Below are positions 1-8,059 of a stretch of 64,000 nt of DNA, piece by piece. The stretch is from Alphaproteobacteria bacterium GWF2_58_20 (GTDB lineage Bacteria > Pseudomonadota > Alphaproteobacteria > UBA1247), in assembly GCA_001768735.1 (NCBI GenBank), contig MEMB01000002.1, positions 148,418 to 212,417 on the forward strand, read 5' to 3'. The notes under the pieces were generated by a model that made no database searches, had not been told where the DNA came from, and was given only the letters and a program-made list of their open reading frames with translations. Made by a program: the position numbers and the translations under genes. Numbering within the stretch: position 1 is the stretch's first letter; every line of letters starts with the position of its first letter.

Positions 1-2
1 CA

Positions 3-512
3 ATTACACTCAAGGAAGTGGCGACGGGCCTCGAGCACGGCCCGTTCACGCTCGGACGGGATCCGGCGTGGACGCCGTCCAACTGTACGGCAGACTGCAG
101 CCAGGATGTCCTTGATGACCTGGCAAGCTGTACATCGGATTGCACCTTTGGCTACCCGACAAGCTGCCGTGCCGATTGTCCGGTAACATATCAGGGAGAT
201 GGAAAGGCGCCAACCTGTCTGTCGGACTGCAAGCCGAATATCGTGGAATACAGCAATCCCGATGTTGGGTATGTGTTTGGCATCCCCTGCCTGACGCCGA
301 CCTGCAACAACAATCAGGATGCCTGGGTGGAAATCCACAGTAGCGGGCAAGGTAATTGGGCTTATTTTCCGGAAAACGAGGGGTATGGCATTCTTGTCCT
401 CAATGCCTGGCCGATGGGCGGGGAAAGCAATCCGCCTTATTCCGTGACTCCGAATCCGGTGGCGCCGATTTCGCCATCGGTGGGTGACCAGATGTGGGTG
501 GATGAATTCTAA
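3..512 (+). CDS. Cysteine-rich protein of unknown function, 5' end cut by window edge
   Basis: The reading frame is open from the first bases of the window to TAA at 510-512, so only the C-terminal part (about 169 residues) is visible. A GTG at 18 could serve as a start, but the frame continues upstream without a stop. The visible part carries four short C-x3-C motifs (CTADC, CTSDC, CRADC, CLSDC) spaced by about 7 to 12 residues, then a C-x4-C pair (CLTPTC), then a Gly/Asn/Pro-rich tail. Such spacing suggests disulfides or metal binding in an exported protein, but no signal peptide is in view. I do not recognise a family. It converges with ubiE, with only 7 bases between stops. Confidence 0.6.
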   Translation: MTLKEVATGLEHGPFTLGRDPAWTPSNCTADCSQDVLDDLASCTSDCTFGYPTSCRADCPVTYQGDGKAPTCLSDCKPNIVEYSNPDVGYVFGIPCLTPTCNNNQDAWVEIHSSGQGNWAYFPENEGYGILVLNAWPMGGESNPPYSVTPNPVAPISPSVGDQMWVDEF

Positions 513-519
513 GAGGGCC

Positions 520-1263
520 TTATCTGCGCCATCCCGTGTGGATGGCGCAGATGCCACCCATCAGCGTTTCATGGTGAACCGTGCCAAAGCCGGCTTTTTC
601 CATCCGGCGCGCAAGGTTTTTTGCATCCGGGAATTTGCGGATGCTTTCCACAAGATATGCGTAAGCTTCCCTGTCTTGCGCCACGGCTTCACCCAAGGCC
701 GGAATGATGTCTGCACTGTAAAGGTCGTAAGCCGTTTTCAGGAGCGGATGTTCCGGCATGGAAAATTCAAGGCAGGCAAAACGTCCGCCCGGTTTCAATG
801 TGCGGTGGATCTCTGCAAGGGCATCATCCATGCGGGAGACATTCCGCAAACCGAAGGCAATGCTGGCTGCATCAAATGTCTGCGCATCGAAGGGCAGACA
901 TTCCGCATTGCCTTCCACCCATGAAATGGGGGCCATCATCCGGCCTTTGTCGAGTTGGCGTTTTTGCCCTTCCTCAAGCATGGCGGGGTTGATGTCGCAG
1001 ACCGTGACGTTTGCTCCCGCATCCGCAAGGCGGAAGGCGATGTCGCCAGTGCCGCCAGCGAGGTCAAGAATGGCCTCGCCCGCACGTGGATGGATTTTAC
1101 GCACGAATGCGGCCTTCCACAGGCGGTGCAGGCCCAGGGACATGAGGTCGTTCATCAGGTCGTAGTGTGGGGCGACATCTTCAAAAACACGCCCAACCCG
1201 CCGGGTCTTTTCTTCAGGAGTGGTCGGCTGGTTGCCAAACCAGTTGCCTTCCGGATTTTTCAT
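520..1263 (-). CDS. ubiE: Ubiquinone/menaquinone biosynthesis C-methyltransferase UbiE
   Basis: This is a 247-residue class I SAM methyltransferase of the UbiE/COQ5 family, which methylates the benzoquinol ring in ubiquinone (and demethylmenaquinone) synthesis. Diagnostic segments are VFEDVAPHYDLMNDLMSLGLHRLWK near the N-terminus (seen only in this family), the SAM loop LDLAGGTGDIAFRL around residues 66-79, and AFGLRNV about residue 137 followed by LKPGGRFACLEFS. Length matches the family. The ATG overlaps the stop of the upstream helicase gene by four bases (ATGA), so translation is probably coupled. The protein is cytoplasmic or loosely membrane associated. Confidence 0.95.
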   Translation of the reverse strand: MKNPEGNWFGNQPTTPEEKTRRVGRVFEDVAPHYDLMNDLMSLGLHRLWKAAFVRKIHPRAGEAILDLAGGTGDIAFRLADAGANVTVCDINPAMLEEGQKRQLDKGRMMAPISWVEGNAECLPFDAQTFDAASIAFGLRNVSRMDDALAEIHRTLKPGGRFACLEFSMPEHPLLKTAYDLYSADIIPALGEAVAQDREAYAYLVESIRKFPDAKNLARRMEKAGFGTVHHETLMGGICAIHTGWRR

Positions 1264-3971
1264 GCAAGGAATTCCCGGGTTCTGGCAAGGGTTTCGGCAA
1301 GACCAATCCGTTCGACAGGGACGCCCGCCGGGAAGGCGGAAAGGAGGCGGGAAGGGGTTGCGGCATCGAGCATGATGAAAACGCCACGGTCATCCTGCTT
1401 GCGGATAAGCCGTCCGAAAGCCTGCTTGAGGCGGAAACGGGTTTCCATGTCATCCCAGGCCTGTCCGCCAAAGGCGGCCTTGCGGGCCTTGTGCAGCAGG
1501 GAGGGACGTGGCCATGGAACGCGGTCGAAAACGATGAGGCGCAGGGCTTTGCCGGGAACGTCGATTCCATCGCGCACAGCGTCTGTGCCCAGAAGGCAGG
1601 CGTTGCCGTCGCTGCGGAAAATATCCACAAGTGTGGCGGGATCCAGCGGATCAACATGCTGGGCATAAAGAGGCAGGCCCGCAGCCTCCAGTGGTGCAAG
1701 AATGCGGCGATGGCAATCCCGCAGGCGATGGATGGCGGTGAAAATGCCGAGCGCTCCGCCCTGGGAAGCGAGGAACAGTTCCCGGAAGGCCGCAGCCACT
1801 TGTGCGGCATCTGTCTTGCGCACATCCCCGACAATGAAAACCCGGCTGTTTTCAGCGTAAGGGAAAGGCGAAGGAACTTCAGCGCGCAGGGCTGGTGTTG
1901 AAAGGTGGATGGTTCCGGTCAGGGCTTCCGCAGCTTTCCAGTCCGCATCCGTATTGTCGGTGGTATCTGTCAGGGTTGCCGAGGTGATGACAGCGCCTTG
2001 CGCTTTTTTCAGCACGATTTCCGCAAAGGGTCGGGAAGGATCAAGATGGCGGCGGAAAAGTCCGCAATCCGTTTCGTGCCCGCCGTCCCGCAGGATGGCG
2101 ATCCAGTCCACAAAGCCTTCGCTGGGGCCTTCCTTGAGGGTATCCAGCATGTCCATGAAGGCAAGGATGATGGAGGCCCGTCGCTTGAGGCCGCTGGCAG
2201 CGCCATCAATTCGTCGCCGGGCATCGGAATCCAGATCTGCCGCATCATCATCCAGTTTTTTTTCAAGGCCGCCAGCCAGCAAAAGCATGGGTCTTGAAAG
2301 ACCGGACAGGGCGGCATGCAGGTATCCTGCAGATGTCAGCAGATCTGCTGAAGCCGGATGCGGTGGGGTCTCCAGGTCAAAAATGCGGCCTTCCGTTTCA
2401 CTGTTGCGGGCCAGAACCTGTTGGCGCAGGGCCATGAGGAAGGTTTCCGCCGCCCCCCTGGGTTGCCCCGCTTCCAGATGGGCATGCCAGCTTTCGGAAG
2501 GCAGGGCGGATGCGCCGGCAATCAGGTCGATGAGGGCATCCGCGAGTTTTTCATCTCCAAGGAGAAGGTCTTCAATGCGGCGGCGAAGGCCGCGTGCCCG
2601 GCTGGCGGCGGCATTTTCAGCGCCAATGAGCCATCTGCGGAGTTCCAGCATTTCCAGGGCGGAAAGGTTGAGATCGAAAGCCGTGTCGGCAGCCGCAAAA
2701 ATGTGGTGGCCTTCATCAAACACATAACGGGCAGGCAGGTTTGCCGCATTTTCCCCGTCCGCCATGCCGGCCTGGTTCATGGCCAGGGCATGGTTGGCAA
2801 TGACAATGGTGGCCGAGCGTGCCTTGCGGATGCTGCGTTCAATGAAACATCTGCGATAATGTGGGCAGGCGGAAAAGACGCATTCTCCACGTCGGTCGGC
2901 AAGGGCGCTGATCCGGCTCCGGCCAAAAAGGTCGCCCAGCCAGCCAGCCATGTCACCGCCCAGGTCACCATCCCTTGTTTCCATCAGCCAGCGGGCAATG
3001 AGGCCAAGGAAAACGGCGTTGCCGGCATGGCCTGCGGCATGAACCGCTTCTTCGTAATTGAGCAGGCAAAGGTAATTTTCGCGCCCCTTGCGGATGACGA
3101 CCCGGCGATGTTTTTCCGTTTCGTCCGGGAAAAGGCGTGAAAGTTCTGAATCCACCTGCCTCTGGAGGTTTTTGGTGTAGGTGGAAATCCAGACCGGAGC
3201 CATGTTTTTTTCAGCCCAGAGGGTGGCCGGGGCAAGATAGCCAAGGGTTTTCCCAACACCGGTTCCAGCCTGGGCCAGCACCACATGCGGATTCTCTTCG
3301 CCCATGGGAGGAGCAAAGGCAGAACAGAGGGCGCTGCTGAAATCGGCTTGTTGCGGGCGGTCTTCCGGTGCGTTGGTTGCGGAATGATGGATATGGATGA
3401 GTTTATGCAGGCGTTCCCGCGCTTCTGATGGATCAACCGGCCAGCAGGATGGCGGTGGTGGCGGGCCGGCATCCTCCCATTCCGGAATGGGAATCCAGAG
3501 CGAATGGGAACGGCCTGGACTCAAGGTGAAGGGAATGGCATCCCCCCAGCCCCAGCCATTTTCGGCCATGACATGGGCAATGGCCAGAATGGCAGGCCCG
3601 GATTTTGCCAATGTGGCCAAAAGCGTTTCTGCACAGGATGTAAGGGCATCCAGCATGGCTTCCGGGGTTTCTGGGATGGGAAGCCCCATGGCTGCCGCGA
3701 TACCGCGCGGGGTTGGGGCGCAAAAACGGGTGGGATGCACAAAGGCAAAAAGCTCAAGAATGTCGCGCCCGGAAGAGGGGGGAATCGTGCCCAGTTTGCG
3801 GGCAACACTTTTCATGTGGCAGGTGATCGGACGGCTGTTGCGCAGTTTTGTTGCGGCCTCAAGCCGGGAGAGTGTCAAGGTTTCCCCCTGTTCCGTACGC
3901 AGCAATGCGCCGCCGCCATGCGGAAGGAGGGCGGTGAAATGGTGCGTATGGGGCTGTTCAGGCGTGTGCAT
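1260..3971 (-). CDS. DinG/XPD-like ATP-dependent DNA helicase
   Basis: A superfamily 2 helicase of the DinG/YoaA type, about 903 residues. It has a Walker A loop AQAGTGVGKTLGYLAPA near residue 240, an iron-sulfur cluster signature (a cysteine in ENYLC, then GECVFSACPHYRRC), a DEGH Walker B box (VFDEGHHIF) and C-terminal motifs ending in QAFGRLIRKQDDRG. Proteins of this type unwind R-loops and repair intermediates. The first about 200 residues form an extra N-terminal region I cannot assign. The ATG at 3971 is chosen; an in-frame GTG at 3989 is possible, and neither has a strong ribosome site. It overlaps ubiE by 4 bases. No LexA box is seen upstream. Confidence 0.88.
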   Translation of the reverse strand: MHTPEQPHTHHFTALLPHGGGALLRTEQGETLTLSRLEAATKLRNSRPITCHMKSVARKLGTIPPSSGRDILELFAFVHPTRFCAPTPRGIAAAMGLPIPETPEAMLDALTSCAETLLATLAKSGPAILAIAHVMAENGWGWGDAIPFTLSPGRSHSLWIPIPEWEDAGPPPPPSCWPVDPSEARERLHKLIHIHHSATNAPEDRPQQADFSSALCSAFAPPMGEENPHVVLAQAGTGVGKTLGYLAPATLWAEKNMAPVWISTYTKNLQRQVDSELSRLFPDETEKHRRVVIRKGRENYLCLLNYEEAVHAAGHAGNAVFLGLIARWLMETRDGDLGGDMAGWLGDLFGRSRISALADRRGECVFSACPHYRRCFIERSIRKARSATIVIANHALAMNQAGMADGENAANLPARYVFDEGHHIFAAADTAFDLNLSALEMLELRRWLIGAENAAASRARGLRRRIEDLLLGDEKLADALIDLIAGASALPSESWHAHLEAGQPRGAAETFLMALRQQVLARNSETEGRIFDLETPPHPASADLLTSAGYLHAALSGLSRPMLLLAGGLEKKLDDDAADLDSDARRRIDGAASGLKRRASIILAFMDMLDTLKEGPSEGFVDWIAILRDGGHETDCGLFRRHLDPSRPFAEIVLKKAQGAVITSATLTDTTDNTDADWKAAEALTGTIHLSTPALRAEVPSPFPYAENSRVFIVGDVRKTDAAQVAAAFRELFLASQGGALGIFTAIHRLRDCHRRILAPLEAAGLPLYAQHVDPLDPATLVDIFRSDGNACLLGTDAVRDGIDVPGKALRLIVFDRVPWPRPSLLHKARKAAFGGQAWDDMETRFRLKQAFGRLIRKQDDRGVFIMLDAATPSRLLSAFPAGVPVERIGLAETLARTREFLA

Positions 3972-4089
3972 GGGAAAATGTATATCCACATGTCGGGCTG
4001 GCGTCCAGTAGAAGGAAAATGGTTAAGGTTTTTTCACTTTTTGGGGGGATGATGGGAAATTGGCATATGGGCTGGAAATGGGAGATGTC

Positions 4090-4950
4090 ATGTCTGGATG
4101 GTTGGCACGCCTGATGGGTGAAGAAAACAAGGGCAAGACAGAAGTTGAAAAGCTTCAGAGGGAACTTGCCGCGAAAATTGTGGAATCGCCAGCCGCGCAT
4201 GGGGATCTCATTCTTGAGCGATTGCGGGAAGCCGTGCGCCAGCATGATTTTGAGGTTCTTGCCCAGCCAGTGGTCAGCCTTCCCCAACGAAAGCTCAGGT
4301 TTTTTGAGCTTTTCAGCCGTTTGCGCATGCCGGTGGGGGAAGACCTGCTCCCGGAGGATTTCATTGGCGTGGCCGAGCGGGAAGGGTGGATTTCCACCAT
4401 TGACAACCTCCAGCTCCTGCGTGCCATCCAGATGGTGCGCGATTTGCGGGGATTGCCGCAGGATGTCGGCTTTTTCTGCAATGTTTCTGCCCAAACCATC
4501 GGGGATGTCCATTTCATGGACCAGCTCATGGAATACTTGGCTGCATATCCGCGGATTGCCGTGCGCATGATCCTGGAATTTTCCTATGATGAACTTGCAG
4601 CTGTGGATGCTTCGGTTTCTCCGGTTTTCGCCCGGCTTTCCGCATCCGGAGTCCGGTTTTCCGTGGACCATCTCCCATCCTTCAGCATTGATTACGGGAT
4701 GCTGATGGAGCGTCAGGTGCGCTTTATCAAGGCTGGCGCGGCCGCTTTGGTCGGGCTTGTCCAGAACAAGGAAGGCCTGGAGGCACTGGATACCCTGCGC
4801 TCGGAATTGATGCGGGATGGAATAGACCTGGTTGCCGACAAAATAGAAACAGACAAGGAACTCTTGGAAATCCTTGATATAAAAATTGATTTTGGCCAAG
4901 GATACCTTTTTGGCCATCCACGTCCTACCCAGGATGTCCTGTCCCGCTGA
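4090..4950 (+). CDS. Degenerate EAL-domain protein
   Basis: An EAL-fold protein, about 286 residues, without GGDEF or sensor domains. Conserved positions survive at FELFSRL (EAL site, Glu kept), CNVSA (Asn kept), ILEFSYDE (Glu kept), FIKAG (Lys kept) and GQGYLFGHP (Gln kept). The metal-binding DDFGTG loop is replaced by VDHLPSF and the Asp after the KxD lysine is lost. It is therefore probably a c-di-GMP binding or scaffolding protein rather than an active phosphodiesterase (inference). The start at 4090 has GGGAG five bases upstream; in-frame ATG 4078 and TTG 4060 are alternatives. It stands alone, divergent from the helicase gene. Confidence 0.82.
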   Translation: MSGWLARLMGEENKGKTEVEKLQRELAAKIVESPAAHGDLILERLREAVRQHDFEVLAQPVVSLPQRKLRFFELFSRLRMPVGEDLLPEDFIGVAEREGWISTIDNLQLLRAIQMVRDLRGLPQDVGFFCNVSAQTIGDVHFMDQLMEYLAAYPRIAVRMILEFSYDELAAVDASVSPVFARLSASGVRFSVDHLPSFSIDYGMLMERQVRFIKAGAAALVGLVQNKEGLEALDTLRSELMRDGIDLVADKIETDKELLEILDIKIDFGQGYLFGHPRPTQDVLSR

Positions 4951-5025
4951 TGCGGGGGATGCGGTTGGGAAAAGATTTTGGGTGAGCCTTGCGTTTTTTG
5001 CATGCCTGTCCTGCCGCTTAAGCAC

Positions 5026-5053
5026 TTGCGTGGGGACAGGTTTTCCTTATAAT
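5026..5053 (+). promoter_or_regulatory. Predicted sigma70-type promoter for the DotA-like/yej run
   Basis: TTGCGT at 5026-5031 and TATAAT at 5048-5053 are separated by 16 bases and lie 80 bases before the first DotA-like start. The TATAAT is a perfect -10 match. The segment just upstream also contains CCTGTCC (near 5005) and GGACAGG (5034-5040) as long-range complementary arms followed by TTTTCC, which could end EAL-gene transcription. Prediction from sequence only. Confidence 0.5.
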
Positions 5054-5131
5054 CCATAAACGCTGGAAAAGATGGGGCCCGTGTGCAGGTTGTCCAGCCG
5101 GGCCAACGGCTTTTTTTCGAGGATGAAAACC

Positions 5132-8053
5132 ATGGCCCTGCGCATAGCAAGCGTTCTGCCTTCCCGGAAACAGTTGCTGAAGTTTGCGTTTACCCCGCAA
5201 CTTTCCGGCAATTTCCGCGGCCTGTCGCGTGTCTTCCTTGCGCTGGTGCAAACCTTGGCGCATGTGCTGGTGACATCCAGGCTGATTGAGCCGACACATC
5301 CGGTGTTCATGGGGCAGCTTGGCGGGCTGGAAGGCCTGGGCCGCATCATGGTGGACGCGGGCGCAAAGCTGGAGTGGAAACGCAAGGCCCTGCCGCAAAT
5401 CCTCATCTATTTTTCTGTGGCCCTGCTCTTGGCCATGATGGTGGCCATGGTGGTCATCTCGATCAGCCAGCTTTTCATTTCCGTTGCCATGGCGCAAACC
5501 GCTGCGGCGGATGCGGGTATCCTTACCGCGACAAACGACAAGGCCCGTGACTGGCTGCTTTGTATTTTTCCAACAAATGCCAGTACGCCATGTCCTGCTT
5601 CCGTGGAAGGTGGCGCACAGCTGGAGCAACTAGCCAAGGCGATTGCGGCCATGCTGGCTTACTATAGCACGGGCTGTATGGTGTTGGCGGGGATCATTGT
5701 CGGTTATGAAGTGACGGCAATCGTTGTGGAAACCGCGAAGGAAGGCGTTCTGTTCGGCAGGCGTCACAATGAGTTGTGGGCGCCGATCCGCCTCGTTTTT
5801 GCCATTGCTTTGCTGACGCCGTTGCCTAATGGATTTAATTCGGGGCAGATTGCGGTGGTGAAATTTGCTACCTGGGGTTCCGGCTTTGCCAGCAATGTTT
5901 GGGGCGAATTCGTGACCAAGACATCAAACGCTGATTTTCTAACCAATACCACCATGGCCACCATGGGGCTTGATGCTACGGTAGAAGATGCAATCGAGAA
6001 ACTTCTGGTTGCGGAAACTGTACGACAGGCCGTGTATGTGGAAGCAACAGTCAATCAGTCCGGGGGGACAATTTCCGTCGGACAGGTCACAACGCCGTGG
6101 ATGGGAGGGGTTACGCAGACCACATCCAAATGGCTGGGGTTGAGTAGTTCAGAAAATGAAGTTTCCTATAAACAGATGCTGGATACAACCATCGTCAACC
6201 TCCCCTTGCCGAATTCGAGTGATCCATCCAAATATGACACCAAGCTGGCCATGAAGGTTGTGTTTCCATCTGTTGGTTCGGTGGATACCAAGTGGTTGGA
6301 TAGTCAAGATATACAAAATATTTCATCTTTATCGATTAAGAGCAGCACAACTCATAAGACTGCTCTTCTTAATATTCTGCAGGATGTAAAGTTTCGGCAG
6401 ATTGCATTGGAAATTGCCAAAAACAGCCTTGGAAATGCAGCTTTTAATCCACAGACCGTTACCAGTATTGTTTCAGCTGATAGATTTTGGGAACAAGTTG
6501 CGACTTATCGTAAATTCTGGAAGACCTCCATGGCCTCAGAGTTGCAGCGCTATCAGATGGCTACCAGCCAGAGCAAAAATGCAAGATACATGACGGAATG
6601 GGGTTGGGTTGGTGCAGGTGGCTGGATTTTGCAGCTTTCACAGCGTATCCAAGCTATCAAGAGTGCTGTGCAGGTCAAGCCGGATTACCAGCTTTTGGTT
6701 TCTCTTGATGCCTTGACGGATGTAAATGCATCCGTCAAGGAACAGGCTTTGGCCAAGGCAGCCTGGAGGGCTTCGGCCTGGCTCAAGGCGGCGGCAAATA
6801 CGGTACCTTCAGATACGCTGTCGACCCAGTTGGGAGCAGAAATCATGGCGGTTCAGTCGGATGCCGCGACATCCGATCCTATTGCGGAAAAGTTCAAGAA
6901 TGCCGACATGATGACCTATCTGTTCACCTATTTGCCTCAAAGCCTTGGGGAATCAGGAAATCCTCTGGTGGCCCTCATTGATTTTGGCTGGGTTATTCTC
7001 GGTGTGGCGGGCACTATTCTTGCGGCTGCGGCTGTTATCGGAGCTGATGGTTTCTGGGGTGGGATCATGTTTACGGCCTTCGTGCCGGTGTTCACATCCG
7101 GCGTTATTGTGGCCATCCTGTTTCCGCTGCTTCCCACGTTGCGTTTTGCCTTCGGCATGATGTCATGGGTGTTGGCCATTCTGGAAGCCGTGTTTGCGGT
7201 GCCGGTGGTGGCGCTTGCGCACTTGAGGACCGATGGAGCTGGTCTTATGGGGCCCATGGCGCAGTCAGCCTACATGCTCATGCTGCAAATTTTTGTGCGT
7301 CCCAGCCTGATGGTCATGGGCCTCATTGGCGGCCTGCTGGTCTTCAGTGTGACATTGCATATTGTCAACTTGCTGTTTTTGGTAGCGCTTACCGGCTATC
7401 CCAGCAAGTGGGGGGGGTATTACATTCTCGGTTTTGCATCGATTTTTATCTACGCATCCATGGTCATCACCATGGCCAACATGTGCTTCAAGATGATCGA
7501 CATGGTTCCGGATACCATCCTGCGCTGGATTGGTGGCGGCGGCATGGCGGGCGTGCATGATGTCAGCTTTGTGCGCGGTACCATGCTCACCGCAGCGGGG
7601 ACCTCGGCTGCAGTAGTCAAGGCGCACCGCGACGTCAAGGTGGCCCAGAAGGGTGAAATGAAGGCAAGGGCCGACAGGAAGGGTGCTGAAAACAAGGAAA
7701 CTTTCATGGAGTTTTACACGAAAACGCATGGCGATCCGGAGACAGGGAAGATGCCGGTCACGCCAGAAGAGTATAAGGTTGCGCGTGAGAAGTGGGGGAC
7801 TCTATTTGAAGAAACCGAGATGGAAAAGAACAAAAAACCGGAAGAGCGGAAGAATAATCTTGCCAAGACAATGGCCAGGCTTTCCGGTCTTAAGAAGACT
7901 GGCGCAGCCGCTCAGCTTGAAGGTAGTGTTGCTCCGGGTGAATCCCCGCTCAAGGGCAAGGGGCCGGAAGAACGTACTCTGCTTGAGGAGCGTTCCGAGG
8001 GCGGTAGCAAGATCACGGATCGTCCCAAAACAAAAGCGGAAACGGAGGAGTAA
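5132..8053 (+). CDS. DotA/TraY family polytopic membrane protein (copy 1)
   Basis: A 973-residue inner-membrane protein of the DotA/TraY family, which in type IVB secretion and IncI conjugation systems spans the inner membrane as a channel or scaffold component. The first membrane helix lies near residue 95-125. Family hallmarks are YYSTGCMVLAGIIVGYE, the block around FGRRHNELWAPIRLV followed by GFNSGQIAVVKFATWGSG, and C-terminal AVPVVALAHLRTDGAGLMGP with IFVRPSLMVMGLIGGLLVF. The last about 130 residues are charged and Lys/Glu-rich. The start at 5132 is preceded by GAGGA at the right distance; ATG 5123 and 5072 fit less well. It is 6 bases before copy 2. No other Dot/Icm genes are present here. 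Confidence 0.85.
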   Translation: MALRIASVLPSRKQLLKFAFTPQLSGNFRGLSRVFLALVQTLAHVLVTSRLIEPTHPVFMGQLGGLEGLGRIMVDAGAKLEWKRKALPQILIYFSVALLLAMMVAMVVISISQLFISVAMAQTAAADAGILTATNDKARDWLLCIFPTNASTPCPASVEGGAQLEQLAKAIAAMLAYYSTGCMVLAGIIVGYEVTAIVVETAKEGVLFGRRHNELWAPIRLVFAIALLTPLPNGFNSGQIAVVKFATWGSGFASNVWGEFVTKTSNADFLTNTTMATMGLDATVEDAIEKLLVAETVRQAVYVEATVNQSGGTISVGQVTTPWMGGVTQTTSKWLGLSSSENEVSYKQMLDTTIVNLPLPNSSDPSKYDTKLAMKVVFPSVGSVDTKWLDSQDIQNISSLSIKSSTTHKTALLNILQDVKFRQIALEIAKNSLGNAAFNPQTVTSIVSADRFWEQVATYRKFWKTSMASELQRYQMATSQSKNARYMTEWGWVGAGGWILQLSQRIQAIKSAVQVKPDYQLLVSLDALTDVNASVKEQALAKAAWRASAWLKAAANTVPSDTLSTQLGAEIMAVQSDAATSDPIAEKFKNADMMTYLFTYLPQSLGESGNPLVALIDFGWVILGVAGTILAAAAVIGADGFWGGIMFTAFVPVFTSGVIVAILFPLLPTLRFAFGMMSWVLAILEAVFAVPVVALAHLRTDGAGLMGPMAQSAYMLMLQIFVRPSLMVMGLIGGLLVFSVTLHIVNLLFLVALTGYPSKWGGYYILGFASIFIYASMVITMANMCFKMIDMVPDTILRWIGGGGMAGVHDVSFVRGTMLTAAGTSAAVVKAHRDVKVAQKGEMKARADRKGAENKETFMEFYTKTHGDPETGKMPVTPEEYKVAREKWGTLFEETEMEKNKKPEERKNNLAKTMARLSGLKKTGAAAQLEGSVAPGESPLKGKGPEERTLLEERSEGGSKITDRPKTKAETEE
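7410..7417 (+). repeat. G8 homopolymer inside DotA-like copy 1
   Basis: Eight consecutive G residues encode Trp-Gly-Gly in a loop between two C-terminal membrane helices. Tracts of this kind can slip during replication; see the longer G10 tract in copy 2. Confidence 0.9.
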
Positions 8054-8059
8054 GGCGTC

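Noticed and set aside
520..1263. Long open frames on the plus strand opposite ubiE and the helicase gene
   Set aside because: They are antisense shadows: no ribosome sites, no family match, and composition follows the minus-strand codons.
5072..5131. Longer start for DotA-like copy 1 at 5072
   Set aside because: There is no good ribosome site, the extra residues are not hydrophobic or conserved, and 5132 has GAGGA at good spacing.
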